The notes under the pieces are model-generated. The model was not told the DNA's origin and ran no database searches. It saw only the letters and a list, made by a program, of their open reading frames with translations. A stretch of DNA of 64,000 nt, from the NCBI GenBank assembly GCA_016872645.1, contig VGZH01000006.1, positions 28,052-92,051 on the forward strand. The letters run 5' to 3'. Positions 9,044 to 17,510 of the stretch are shown here, one piece after another. Position 1 is the first letter of the stretch. Every line of letters starts with the position of its first letter. A program made the position numbers and the translations under genes. Source of the stretch: Planctomycetota bacterium. Lineage in GTDB: Bacteria; Planctomycetota; Planctomycetia; Planctomycetales; Planctomycetaceae.

Positions 9044-10106
9044 TCGTTTCGATCGCCATCGTGGCGGCTTCGCGAACTTTGGCGTACTTGTCTTCTTCTG
9101 CGAGAGCCTTGATCGCGGCGACTGCCTCATTCGCGCCAGGTCCGATGGCACCGAGCGCTTCAATTGCGGCAAGTCGCACGCTGCCTCGGTCGTCTTGCAG
9201 CAGCTTCATCAAACCGCGCACAGCGGGCGCGCTGCCGGGGCCGATTCCGGCAAGTGCTTTAGCGACATGCTCACGCACGCCGTAATCCTTGTCGTTGAAC
9301 AATTCGATCAGTTGTGGGACAGCCGCCGCAGCGTTCGGCCCGATTTGACCAATCGCTTTCACACAGGCCGTTCGCACGGCGCGGTCGATATCGCTGAGTT
9401 GCGGAATGAGCGCGGGGACTGCGGCTTTCGCATCGGGGCCGATGCCTCCGAGCGCTCGCGCAATCGTTTCACGCACATCGGAATCGACGTGATTGAGCTG
9501 CGACGCCAGTTTCGGCACGAAGATGCGCGACAGCGAACCGATCTTGCCGATCGCCTCGGCGACCGCTTCGCGTGCCGCTTCGTCACGATGCACCACCTGT
9601 TCGACTAGCGCTGGCAACGCATCCTTTGCAAGCGGGCCAATACCGCCGAGCGCTCGCGCGGCGACTTCCACCAGACGCGGTTCGCGGTCGGCTAACCAAT
9701 TCATGAATTCCGGCACCGCTTCGACGGCCGCCGGGCCGATGCGACCGAGCGCTTCCACCGCACGAATTCGGACCAACGTCTGCGGATCACCCAACCGAGT
9801 TCTCAACGCCGCGACCGCAGGCTTTGCATCCTTGCCCAACCAACCAAGAGCTTCGGCCGCATTCGCCCGCTCATTGGGGTCGGTGTGAGACAGTCGTTTG
9901 AGCAACTGCGCGACTGCCGCCGAGCCGATTTGTCGAATTGCCGCGACGGCGGCCTTGGCGATGGTGGAGTTCTTGTCGTGACAAGCACGCATCAGCGCTG
10001 GCACGGCATTGGGGTTCTTGGCGTCCCCCAACTTCGCCGCAGCCTTCGCACGTATTTCGGCCGGCAGGGCATTGAAAGTCAGAATCAATCGCCAAAAGCA
10101 AACCAT
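9030..10106 (-). CDS. HEAT-repeat protein (PBS-lyase-type repeats)
   Basis: 358 residues made almost wholly of about nine HEAT repeats of 36-39 residues. The recurring pattern is VRxxAxxALGxIGPxAxxAVPALxxxL, for example ARALGGIGPDAKAAVPALIP and VKAIGQIGPNAAAAVPQLIE. Such solenoids mediate protein-protein binding; the related phycobilin-lyase activity is not expected here. There is no convincing signal peptide or membrane segment, so a cytoplasmic scaffold role is inferred. An AGGAG lies 12 bases before the ATG. The 3' end overlaps coaC by 14 bases in convergent orientation. Its first residues (MVCFWRLILTF) could be a weak membrane anchor. Confidence 0.85.
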   Translation of the reverse strand: MVCFWRLILTFNALPAEIRAKAAAKLGDAKNPNAVPALMRACHDKNSTIAKAAVAAIRQIGSAAVAQLLKRLSHTDPNERANAAEALGWLGKDAKPAVAALRTRLGDPQTLVRIRAVEALGRIGPAAVEAVPEFMNWLADREPRLVEVAARALGGIGPLAKDALPALVEQVVHRDEAAREAVAEAIGKIGSLSRIFVPKLASQLNHVDSDVRETIARALGGIGPDAKAAVPALIPQLSDIDRAVRTACVKAIGQIGPNAAAAVPQLIELFNDKDYGVREHVAKALAGIGPGSAPAVRGLMKLLQDDRGSVRLAAIEALGAIGPGANEAVAAIKALAEEDKYAKVREAATMAIETITSG

Positions 10107-10285
10107 AGGCCAAGAATGCTCCTGAAATCGAAAGGTGCCTCACAATGGCCGCTCTGCGGAGGTTCGTCAACCAAGATCGATTTGCCTTTGGCTTCTGGCT
10201 GGCCGTGAATTCGCCGGGAATCGCCGTTAGATTGTGATACTTGTTAAACCGATTTCGATTCGCTCGTGCGAACGGAGAAATTGCA

Positions 10286-11899
10286 ATGCCGGTGAAGGTG
10301 CGTTGTCAAAGTTGTGAAAAAGTATTCGCAGTCCCCGATGCGGCACGAGGCAAAACCGTGAAGTGCCCTAGTTGCGAGGGCAAAGTCAAAGTCCCGGCGG
10401 GAGATGAAGCCAAATCGGCTACGGAGGCAAAAGCTTCAGCGAAGAAGCCCGCCAAAAAGGACGATCACGACGATCACGAGTACGCACTGAAAAACCTTGA
10501 TCTTGGCAAACTCGAAGATGAAAACACTCGCGTCTGCCCCAAATGCGGACAAGAAATCTACGAAGAGGACACTATTGAGTGCCCCGCCTGCGGCCTGAAT
10601 TTTGGCACCGGCCTGACCAAGGCGAAGCAAAAGGGAATTGACCCCAAAGGTTTCTACCGAGTCGTCTTGAAAGACTCCAAGCAGTTCTTGTTGGATAACA
10701 AGTCGCTCGCAATTCGGACGGGTATCTACACGCTCGTTTACACGCTGCTGACCTTCGTGTTCATGTACCTGGTGACGTGGTGCGTGAGTCCGCCACCTCG
10801 CATGTTTTGGATGGGGCTGGTGGTCATCACCTTCATGGTTCCCCTCGGCTGGACATGGTTTCTGAATAGCGAAGTCATCAAGGCCACAATGGACAAACGC
10901 GAAACCATGCCGCGCATCAATTTCGACATGTTCACCTGCGTGGCGCTGGGGATTAAATGTTTCGTTTGGCAGGCTCTCATGGGGGCTCAGCTTGTGCTTC
11001 CCGTGGTCGCGGTTTTTCTGTTTCGCCAGGGGTTGGTCATCCCCGGAATCGCTTTGATTGCCGTGACTGAAGTGATTTTGTTTCTGATGATCCCGCAGGT
11101 GATGATCCACATGGTGATGCCCGTCACTACGCGCGGCTGGCTGATGCACATTCAATTCAAGGCGTGGTTCAAATCATTCGGGGTCTGTCTGTATTGGTGC
11201 GGCCTCACGACAGTCGTAGTGTTGCCGACACTCGTACCGCTGGGTCTGGCTGGCGCGATCAGCTATCGGGGATTCAAACAATTCACCGCAGACATGACCC
11301 ACAACTTCAAAGCGAATGCTGCCCTGGGTAAGGATTGGGAAATCTTCCATGCTGCCAAAAACAACCCCAAAAAGAATGAGGCAGCACCGGTCGAGCCCAA
11401 TTCGGACGATCCGAAATACAAAAACAACCCAATTTCTTGGAAGGGAGTTATCGCTCCAATCATCGGGCTAATTTTTTCGGAGATGATGTTTGGTTTTAGT
11501 GCGGTCCTGGCGATGCGAGCCAATGGCCTCTTGGGGCTGTATTTCAAGAAACATCTCAAACTGGAGACGATGGCCAAAGAGGTCAAATGGGTTGCAAAGG
11601 GGGCGATCGACGATGATCCGGCCGTCGCTAAAGCGAAGAAAAAGCAGGAACTCATAAAGAATATTACCGCGACGATCGCATTCCTGGTGGTGTTGGGCGG
11701 CGGCGTTTGGTGGTACGTCCGGAAGTCGGCCCACCAGGCACCCGCTGCCGCGCCCCCGGCCGCTCAGCCGGAAGGCCAAGGAGCCCCCGCTGGCGGAATG
11801 GCACCGGGCGGCGGAATGGCGCCGGGCGGCGGAATGGCACCGGGTGGCGCGCCCCCAGCAAATCCGGCGGGAGCGGCAGCGTTGGCTCCGCCGATGTAG
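10286..11899 (+). CDS. Zinc-ribbon multi-pass membrane protein of unknown function
   Basis: 537 residues. The N-terminus carries a zinc ribbon of the MJ0042 style (RCQSCEKVFAVPDAARG and KCPSCEGKVKV), then an acidic/His-rich linker (KKDDHDDHEY), then a second ribbon (CPKCGQEIYEED and CPACGLNFG). About seven hydrophobic segments follow (roughly residues 153-173, 178-198, 215-245, 250-280, 300-330, 390-420, 460-480). The C-terminus is Ala/Pro/Gly-rich with three GGMAPG repeats. ATG 10286 is chosen because GGAG precedes it and the ribbon starts immediately. A function cannot be assigned; ribbons next to a membrane domain suggest a cytosolic zinc-dependent interaction surface. Confidence 0.82.
   Translation: MPVKVRCQSCEKVFAVPDAARGKTVKCPSCEGKVKVPAGDEAKSATEAKASAKKPAKKDDHDDHEYALKNLDLGKLEDENTRVCPKCGQEIYEEDTIECPACGLNFGTGLTKAKQKGIDPKGFYRVVLKDSKQFLLDNKSLAIRTGIYTLVYTLLTFVFMYLVTWCVSPPPRMFWMGLVVITFMVPLGWTWFLNSEVIKATMDKRETMPRINFDMFTCVALGIKCFVWQALMGAQLVLPVVAVFLFRQGLVIPGIALIAVTEVILFLMIPQVMIHMVMPVTTRGWLMHIQFKAWFKSFGVCLYWCGLTTVVVLPTLVPLGLAGAISYRGFKQFTADMTHNFKANAALGKDWEIFHAAKNNPKKNEAAPVEPNSDDPKYKNNPISWKGVIAPIIGLIFSEMMFGFSAVLAMRANGLLGLYFKKHLKLETMAKEVKWVAKGAIDDDPAVAKAKKKQELIKNITATIAFLVVLGGGVWWYVRKSAHQAPAAAPPAAQPEGQGAPAGGMAPGGGMAPGGGMAPGGAPPANPAGAAALAPPM
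11792..11845 (+). repeat. Three 18-bp tandem repeats encoding GGMAPG
   Basis: Units GGCGGAATGGCACCGGGC at 11792-11809, 11810-11827 and 11828-11845 differ only at third codon positions. They encode GGMAPG three times in the low-complexity tail of the zinc-ribbon membrane protein. Copy number is likely to vary between strains. Confidence 0.85.
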
Positions 11900-12239
11900 C
11901 GTTTGCGTGTCGCTTGCAGGTCGATGTTTTTGCGATCCGTTGTTTCCATCTATCCGAATATCGGATTAGAATCCGCAGCCGTCGGCCGCTCCCAGTTCCT
12001 GCTCGCGACAGCGGGGGAAGCGAGTGGACCCTCCGATGTCATCCGGCTGAGCGTTCCCGCAGGGAATCTGGCTCGGCCTTGCGGTTCATCGGGTCACACC
12101 GCGAGCTGGCAAGTAGAGCGACGATTCGCCAAGCGGCTGGGCCGATTCGCGAACGAATCCCTCAAGGCATCGGTTCCGCCGTTGTCTGCCGGCTCGCGCC
12201 ACAACCCGTGATTTCTGGGTCTCGCGCGGGGAGTCTGCC
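11900..12239. other. Intergenic region before tatC, no gene seen
   Basis: This 340-bp stretch has only short frames without ribosome-binding sites or family motifs. I see no clear promoter, terminator or palindrome. tatC has a weak GGGGAG about 8 bases before its ATG. Confidence 0.5.
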
Positions 12240-13364
12240 ATGTCACGAAAACATTCGAAAGATTTGTTCGACGACACCACGATGACCTTTGGGGAACACC
12301 TCGAAGAGTTGCGAATTCGTCTGTGGCGAGCGATCGTCGGGCTGGTGCTCGTCACCGGCGTGACGATGTACTTCGGCGATCAGGTGATGGCGATCGTTCG
12401 CAAGCCAATTGAAGATGCTCTCCGGTCGAGGCAAGTCCTGGCAAGCGAAGATGCGAAGCCCTTCGATGCCAGCAAGACCTGGAACGAATTCTGGGACTGG
12501 GTACGCAGAAAATCCAAGCCCACTCCGGAAATGCCGCTGCCAGCGAATACCGACCTGAAGACGGTAACCGTGCAAATCAAGTCGTTCGACTTGCTGACCG
12601 CATTGCACGAAGCAGCTCCGGAACGTTTTCCGGCTCCCGCCGAACCAAAGCCCGCGCCGTTGATTGAAGAGGTCCCCACCGAGGCGAACGAGAAGTCCGT
12701 CACGCTCAAGTTGAAGGCTCCAGAGATCGCGGAATGGCGGCGTGCCGCCGAGCAAGATTTACGTCCTGTCGTGCTCACGGTGCAAGAAGGCTTCATGACC
12801 TGGCTGAAGGTCTCGTTCGTCGCGGGTTTGGTGCTCTCCAGTCCGTGGGTCTTCTACCAAATCTGGCTGTTCGTCGCGGCCGGGCTGTATCCGCACGAGC
12901 GGAAATATATCCACATCTATCTGCCAATGAGTTCCGGACTGTTCCTCGGCGGAGCGACATTCTGTTTCTACGGCGTGTTTCCGTTCGTGCTGGGCTTCTT
13001 GCTGCAATTCGCGGACGACTTGGGATTTCAAACGCAAATTCGTATCGCGGATTGGATCGACTTCGCGATCATGCTGCCGGTGATGTTCGGCATCAGTTTC
13101 CAGTTGCCGCTGGTGATGCTGTTCCTCGAACGCTTGTCGATCTTCGAGATCAAGGACTACCAGGAGAAACGCCGCATCGCGATCTTCGTCATCACCGTGA
13201 TCTCGATGATCCTGACTCCGGCTGAACCCTACAGCATGTTGATGATGATGATCCCGATGATCCTGCTGTACGAGGTCGGCATCGTGATCTGCCGCTGGTT
13301 CCCCAAGCCAAGGCCGTTCGACGACGAAGACGACGAAAAAAAATCGGCGGTCGCAACGACGTGA
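12240..13364 (+). CDS. tatC: Sec-independent translocase subunit TatC with enlarged first periplasmic loop
   Basis: Core membrane receptor of the twin-arginine export pathway, which moves folded proteins across the cytoplasmic membrane. The N-terminus MTFGEHLEELRIRLWRAI is the twin-arginine-recognition motif including the conserved Glu. The remaining transmembrane segments (SFVAGLVLSSPWVFYQIW, GLFLGGATFCFYGVFPFVL, and so on) and the ITVISMILTP region near the C-terminus match TatC. At 374 residues it is over 100 longer than the usual roughly 250. The excess lies between TM1 and TM2 (about residues 45-170), a charged and Pro-rich loop expected on the periplasmic side. The acidic tail is DDEDDEKK. 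A Tat-type signal is present in the window at 61762. Confidence 0.95.
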   Translation: MSRKHSKDLFDDTTMTFGEHLEELRIRLWRAIVGLVLVTGVTMYFGDQVMAIVRKPIEDALRSRQVLASEDAKPFDASKTWNEFWDWVRRKSKPTPEMPLPANTDLKTVTVQIKSFDLLTALHEAAPERFPAPAEPKPAPLIEEVPTEANEKSVTLKLKAPEIAEWRRAAEQDLRPVVLTVQEGFMTWLKVSFVAGLVLSSPWVFYQIWLFVAAGLYPHERKYIHIYLPMSSGLFLGGATFCFYGVFPFVLGFLLQFADDLGFQTQIRIADWIDFAIMLPVMFGISFQLPLVMLFLERLSIFEIKDYQEKRRIAIFVITVISMILTPAEPYSMLMMMIPMILLYEVGIVICRWFPKPRPFDDEDDEKKSAVATT

Positions 13365-13419
13365 GTCCGGTTGTTGCCAAGCCTGTCGAAATGCCGTCAG
13401 GCATGGCGAAGGGAATTCG

Positions 13420-14526
13420 ATGCACGCAGATTGGGACAGCACCGCGTGTCGGAACGAAGCGGCTGAGCGTGTGAGCGCTCCGGTCATCGAATGGGTCGGC
13501 GAGCTGGACGGTTCGCTGCGCCTGCTAGACCAGACATTGTTGCCCTGTGAAACAAAGTCGATTGAATGTCGTACGGTGGAGCAAGTCGTCGAAGCGATTC
13601 GCTCGTTGCGTGTCCGCGGCGCACCGGCGATCGGGGTGGCGGCCGCCTATGGCGTCGTTGTCGGCCTGCGCGAGTTCATGATGGCGGATCGCTCGCAGTT
13701 AAACGAACGATTGAATGAGGTCCTCCAGCTGCTTGCTGAAAGCCGACCAACCGCGGTGAATCTGTTCTGGGCGTTGGATCGCCAACGAAGGATCGCCGAG
13801 CGATCGACAAGCGCGGCGTCAGTTGACGTTGTGAAAGCATTATTGGCTGAAGCTCGCGCGATCGAGCGTGATGATCGAGCGATGTGTATGGCGATTGGCC
13901 GGCACGGCGCAGAGCTACTCAACGATGGCGACACAATTCTGACGCACTGCAATGCCGGTGGCCTGGCGACGGCCGGAGACGGGACGGCGCTCGCCGTAAT
14001 TTACGCGGCGATTGCCGCAGGCAAGACGATTCGAGTGTTCGCTGACGAGACGCGGCCACTGCTGCAAGGGTCGCGACTTACGGCATGGGAACTCTCGCAA
14101 CGCGGAGTGCCGGTCACAGTAATTTGCGATTCGATGGCTGCGACCGTGATGCGGCAACGAAGAGTTCAAGCCGTCATTGTCGGAGCGGATCGGATCGCGG
14201 CAAACGGCGACACGGCCAACAAGATTGGCACTTACTCGGTCGCTTGTCTGGCAAGAACGCACGGATTGCCGTTCTACGTCGCCGCACCGAGCAGCACGTT
14301 CGATTTGTCGCTGGCAAGCGGAGAGCAGATTCCGATTGAGGAGCGATCTCCCTCCGAGATCACGCATGGATTCGGACGTCAGACCGCTCCCGATGGCGTT
14401 GCCGCCTATAACCCGGCGTTCGATGTGACTCCGGCCGAACTCATCTCTGCGATCATCACCGAACGTGGAGTCATCAAGCCGGTGACTGTGGCAGCCATTC
14501 AGGCGATGTTGGCCAGCCATCCTTAG
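13420..14526 (+). CDS. mtnA: S-methyl-5-thioribose-1-phosphate isomerase
   Basis: Methionine-salvage enzyme converting methylthioribose 1-phosphate to methylthioribulose 1-phosphate; a member of the eIF2B-related family. Motifs: VRGAPAIGVAAAYG (66 onward, phosphate binding), THCNAGGLAT with catalytic-type Cys177, and GADRIAANGDTANKIGTY with Asp257. The 368-residue length fits. AAGGGA sits 7 bases before the ATG. No other mtn genes are adjacent. Its TAG stop (14524-14526) forms one foot of a small palindrome that also supplies the stop of the convergent tsaE. Confidence 0.93.
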   Translation: MHADWDSTACRNEAAERVSAPVIEWVGELDGSLRLLDQTLLPCETKSIECRTVEQVVEAIRSLRVRGAPAIGVAAAYGVVVGLREFMMADRSQLNERLNEVLQLLAESRPTAVNLFWALDRQRRIAERSTSAASVDVVKALLAEARAIERDDRAMCMAIGRHGAELLNDGDTILTHCNAGGLATAGDGTALAVIYAAIAAGKTIRVFADETRPLLQGSRLTAWELSQRGVPVTVICDSMAATVMRQRRVQAVIVGADRIAANGDTANKIGTYSVACLARTHGLPFYVAAPSSTFDLSLASGEQIPIEERSPSEITHGFGRQTAPDGVAAYNPAFDVTPAELISAIITERGVIKPVTVAAIQAMLASHP

Positions 14527-14548
14527 GTTGGGCACGAGTGCCCTCCTA
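14524..14548. repeat. Palindrome spanning both stop codons of convergent mtnA and tsaE
   Basis: TAGGTTGGGCACGAGTGCC and its continuation to 14548 form a hairpin: GGGCAC (14530-14535) pairs with GTGCCC (14538-14543) and TAGG pairs with CCTA at the feet. The left TAG is the mtnA stop, and the right CTA is the tsaE stop on the minus strand. Read on the minus strand the foot is GTAG. It may serve as a bidirectional terminator, but no T tract follows. Confidence 0.65.
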
Positions 14549-15031
14549 CTTCATTCGCGAAAGTACTCGCTGCGAGACGGGACCGCTGGCGGTAAACCGA
14601 AATCGTCGAGCGGTCGGCGCGACAGCAGTGACTTCGATCTTCAGGAGGTCGAGAGGCAACTCCGATGCAACTCGATCAGCCCATTCCACGAAGCAAATCC
14701 CGTCGCCGCCGAAATACTCCTCGGCACCGAGATCAGCGAAAGCTTGCACGTCGCGCAGGCGATAGGTGTCGAAGTGATAGACCGGGATATGCCCGAAGTA
14801 CTCTTGAATCAGCACAAACGTCGGGCTGTTGACGCAGCTCGGATCGGCACCGAGCGCTGTCGCGGTCGCGCGAACCAATCGGGTCTTGCCGGCTCCGAGC
14901 GAACCGATCAGGCCGACGACGAGTCCTGGCTCCGCCGCGCCAGCCAGCTTCGCGCCCAATGCGTCGGTCTCCATTTCGCTCTGAGCCTCGCAATCAAACG
15001 GCTCATCAGCGTTGGTCGCGTTCAATGTCAT
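14546..15031 (-). CDS. tsaE: tRNA threonylcarbamoyladenosine biosynthesis ATPase TsaE
   Basis: P-loop ATPase that works with TsaB and TsaD to install t6A37 on ANN-decoding tRNAs. Walker A GSLGAGKT is at residues 43-50. The family motifs SPTFVLIQEY and YHFDTYRL follow, then a FVEWADRV segment typical of TsaE. 161 residues is the normal size. Its ATG overlaps the stop of the upstream DUF167 gene by 4 bases (ATGA), indicating translational coupling. It is the last gene of the minus-strand operon nupC-yggU-tsaE. Confidence 0.94.
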   Translation of the reverse strand: MTLNATNADEPFDCEAQSEMETDALGAKLAGAAEPGLVVGLIGSLGAGKTRLVRATATALGADPSCVNSPTFVLIQEYFGHIPVYHFDTYRLRDVQAFADLGAEEYFGGDGICFVEWADRVASELPLDLLKIEVTAVAPTARRFRFTASGPVSQRVLSRMK

Positions 15032-15339
15032 GCGGTCTCCAATTTCAGTCGCAAGCGAGTCGAGACATCAGCAAGCGACAGGTCGGTCACCAAGAATCGC
15101 TTCTGCCGTGAACTGGCACCCGACAACAGCTTCACTTGCGGACGTTTCACGTTCAGAACTTCAGCCAGAAGTTTCAGTACCGCGTCGGTCGCCTTGCCGT
15201 CTTCTGAAGCTTGCGCGACTTGCACTTTTAACACTCCGGCAAGTTGGCCCGCCAATCCGATGCGGCGTGCTCTAGGCTGAGCTTTCACCGGCACGATGAC
15301 TCCTTGCGGATGTTCTTCCAATGCGATCACTCGTGACAT
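15028..15339 (-). CDS. yggU: DUF167/YggU family protein
   Basis: 103-residue member of the YggU/DUF167 family, small mixed alpha/beta proteins of unknown biochemical role. Characteristic features: VPVKAQPRARRIGLAG (cf. vKVqPnAkk), LKVQVAQASEDGKATDAVLKLLAEVLNV, and VKLLSGASSRQKRFLV (cf. i.l.sG.sSR.K.v.i). The start MSRVIALEEHPQGV is chosen because longer readings run back through the nucleoside transporter. It lies 11 bases after nupC and overlaps tsaE by 4 bases. Confidence 0.9.
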   Translation of the reverse strand: MSRVIALEEHPQGVIVPVKAQPRARRIGLAGQLAGVLKVQVAQASEDGKATDAVLKLLAEVLNVKRPQVKLLSGASSRQKRFLVTDLSLADVSTRLRLKLETA

Positions 15340-15350
15340 CCCCTCGCCAC

Positions 15351-16571
15351 TCACAGCAGCATCCCTGCGACACATGCGGTCATGAGGCAGGCCAACGTGC
15401 CACCCAGCATCGCTCGCAAACCCAGCCGAGCGAGATCGCTGCGCCGTTCCGGAGCCAACGCACCGATACCACCAATTTGAATTCCGATGGAACCGAAGTT
15501 CGCGAAGCCGCACAAGGCATAGGTCAGCAACACGCGCGACCGTTCGCTTAATGTCACGCCGAGATCGGGATGCTTGGTCCATTCGGAAAGCTGCTCGTAG
15601 GCGATGAATTCGTTGGCCACCATGCGAATGCCCAGCAACTCGCCGACGTGCACACAATCCTGCCGCGGCACGCCAATCAGCCAAGCCAGCGGTGAAAAGA
15701 GATAGCCCAGCAACGCCGCGAGCGACCACTTTTGTCCGAAATAAAATTGTCCCAACGAAGTCAACATCCAATCGAGCATCGCGATCAAACCCAAGAACGC
15801 AATCAGCATCGCCGCGACGTTGAGCGCCAATTTCAGTCCTTCGGACGCGCCTTCCGCCGCCGCTTCGATGACGTTGGAATTCGACTGCGGCAACTTAGTC
15901 TCAGCAGATCCCAGCGTGTCCGGCTGATCGACTTCCGGCTGCAAGACCTTCGCGATCAGCAGCCCGGCCGGCGCGGAGATGATCGATGCCGTCATCAAGT
16001 GTCCCGCGTCGATCCCCATGCCGACGTAAGCCGCCAGTACACCGCCAGCAATCGTCGAAAAACCGCCAACCATGATCGCCATCAATTCGGAATTCGTCAT
16101 CCGCGCGATGTACGGCCGGATGACCAGCGGAGCTTCGGTCTGTCCCACGAAGATATTCGCCGCTGCCGACAGACTCTCGGCTCCCGACGTGCGCATCGTC
16201 CGCTGCATGACGAAGGCCATCGCTTGCACCATCCGCTGCATCAGGCCCATGTAGTACAGCACCGACATCAGCGACGAGAAAAAGATGATCGTCGGCAGCA
16301 CTTTGAACGCGAAGTAAAAACTCTGAAAGCTCTTGCCAAAGACGAAGACCGAGCCTGCATCCACAAAGTCCAGAATTTTGGAAAACAACACTCCCAGCGC
16401 ATCAAAGGTCATCCGGCCCGGTTCGGTTCTCAGCGTCAGCCAGGCGAACGCGAATTGCAGCAGCAATCCCATTGCGACCAGCCGCCAATTGACTCGCCAG
16501 CGATGTGAACTCATCGACCATGCAAACGCGATCATCACGAATAAGCCGAACGCACTGACGACACGTTCCAT
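15351..16571 (-). CDS. nupC: Concentrative nucleoside transporter (NupC/CNT family)
   Basis: Cation-coupled nucleoside importer of the inner membrane, 406 residues with about 10 hydrophobic segments. Motifs typical of CNT proteins: FVFGKSFQSFYFAFKVLPTI, FFSSLMSVLYYMGLMQ, NIFVGQTEAPLVIRPY (the GQTEAPL signature), FSTIAGGVLAAYV, ISAPAGLLIAKV, and near the end NEFIAYEQL and ALCGFANFGSIGIQIGG. The ATG at 16571 is favoured over longer readings by an AAGGAG/GAGGTGG ribosome-binding site. It heads the operon with yggU and tsaE and is divergent from the esterase. Confidence 0.93.
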   Translation of the reverse strand: MERVVSAFGLFVMIAFAWSMSSHRWRVNWRLVAMGLLLQFAFAWLTLRTEPGRMTFDALGVLFSKILDFVDAGSVFVFGKSFQSFYFAFKVLPTIIFFSSLMSVLYYMGLMQRMVQAMAFVMQRTMRTSGAESLSAAANIFVGQTEAPLVIRPYIARMTNSELMAIMVGGFSTIAGGVLAAYVGMGIDAGHLMTASIISAPAGLLIAKVLQPEVDQPDTLGSAETKLPQSNSNVIEAAAEGASEGLKLALNVAAMLIAFLGLIAMLDWMLTSLGQFYFGQKWSLAALLGYLFSPLAWLIGVPRQDCVHVGELLGIRMVANEFIAYEQLSEWTKHPDLGVTLSERSRVLLTYALCGFANFGSIGIQIGGIGALAPERRSDLARLGLRAMLGGTLACLMTACVAGMLL

Positions 16572-16693
16572 GAGCCACCTCTCCTTCTCGTGGCACGTCA
16601 GCCACGCGAGGCATTCGACCGGCCCTGCCCGACGCTCGCAAGGGACGCCGATCCTGTTCACAATCCTCTAACGACACACGAAAGGTTTCTCAA

Positions 16694-17428
16694 ATGGCGA
16701 TGCGACGTGAGACTCTGGGCGGCCTGACTTGCCGCATCATCAGCCGGCTTCCGGAGGGCGTGCCCCCCCAGTTGGTTGTCGTGCTTTGTCACGGTTTTGG
16801 TGCGTCGGGGCACGACTTGGTGCCGATTGCCGACGAGTTGTTCGATTTGTGTCCCGCGCTGGCGGATTCGGTCGAAGCGATCTTTCCCGCCGCACCGCTG
16901 AGCCTCGATCACCTGGGCATGTTCGGAGGCCGAGCGTGGTGGCACATCGACATGAACGAACTGATCGGTGCGATCGAGCACGGTAATTTGCGTATCCTGC
17001 GAGACCGTCGCCCCGAAGGGATCGACGAGGCTCGCAACGCACTGCTAGCGATGCTCGACGAAGTGCGCATAAAGACCGGCCTTCCGAATCGTCGCTTCGT
17101 ACTTGGTGGCTTCTCACAAGGCTCGATGCTCGCTGTCGAGACCGCCCTCAACTGGTCCGAGCCTCCCGGCGGACTCTGTCTGTGGTCGAGCACGCTCGTC
17201 AGCGAAGCGCAATGGCGAGCGAACGTGAGTCGCCTGAAAGGCATTCCGGTCGTGCAAAGCCACGGCCGCCAAGACCCGATCCTGCCATTCGCCGCCGCCG
17301 TCGCACTGCGCGACCTGCTGATCGAAGCCGGTGCGAAAATGAACTTCATCGAGTTCGATGGCCCGCACACGATCACACTCGCCGGCTTCGAAGCGCTGGC
17401 CGAGATGCTCGAGCGAATAAGTTCTTAG
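16694..17428 (+). CDS. Phospholipase/carboxylesterase family alpha/beta hydrolase
   Basis: 244-residue serine hydrolase of the phospholipase/carboxylesterase (YpfH-like) family. The triad is visible: Ser in GGFSQGSML, Asp in GRQDPILPF, His in FDGPHTIT. The N-terminal LCHGFGASGHDLVP carries the oxyanion-hole HGFG motif. There is no signal peptide, so it is cytoplasmic; the physiological ester is unknown. AAAGG sits about 8 bases before ATG 16694; ATG 16700 is an alternative. Its TAG stop is embedded in the left foot of an 85-bp palindromic element. Confidence 0.88.
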   Translation: MAMRRETLGGLTCRIISRLPEGVPPQLVVVLCHGFGASGHDLVPIADELFDLCPALADSVEAIFPAAPLSLDHLGMFGGRAWWHIDMNELIGAIEHGNLRILRDRRPEGIDEARNALLAMLDEVRIKTGLPNRRFVLGGFSQGSMLAVETALNWSEPPGGLCLWSSTLVSEAQWRANVSRLKGIPVVQSHGRQDPILPFAAAVALRDLLIEAGAKMNFIEFDGPHTITLAGFEALAEMLERISS

Positions 17429-17510
17429 TGTGTGACCAGGGCAGCGCTGGCCCACCGAAGTCACTCAACTCGCATCAATGATGGGCCGGCGCTGCGGTAG
17501 TTCCACACTA
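17426..17510. repeat. 85-bp palindromic element carrying the stop codons of two convergent genes
   Basis: The outer feet TAGTGTG (17426-17432) and CACACTA (17504-17510) are exact inverted copies. Inner arms GCAGCGCTGGCCC and GGGCCGGCGCTGC pair with one mismatch. The left TAG is the esterase stop, and the right CTA is the stop of the DUF2071 gene. On the minus strand it begins GTAGTGTGG, that is with a GTAG tetranucleotide. It fills the whole gap between the two genes. Confidence 0.8.

Noticed and set aside
13420..14526. Archaeal-type translation factor eIF2B-like or ribose-1,5-bisphosphate isomerase
   Set aside because: The RGAPAIG, THCNAGGLAT (Cys) and GADR-(N)GD motifs together fit methylthioribose-phosphate isomerase best.
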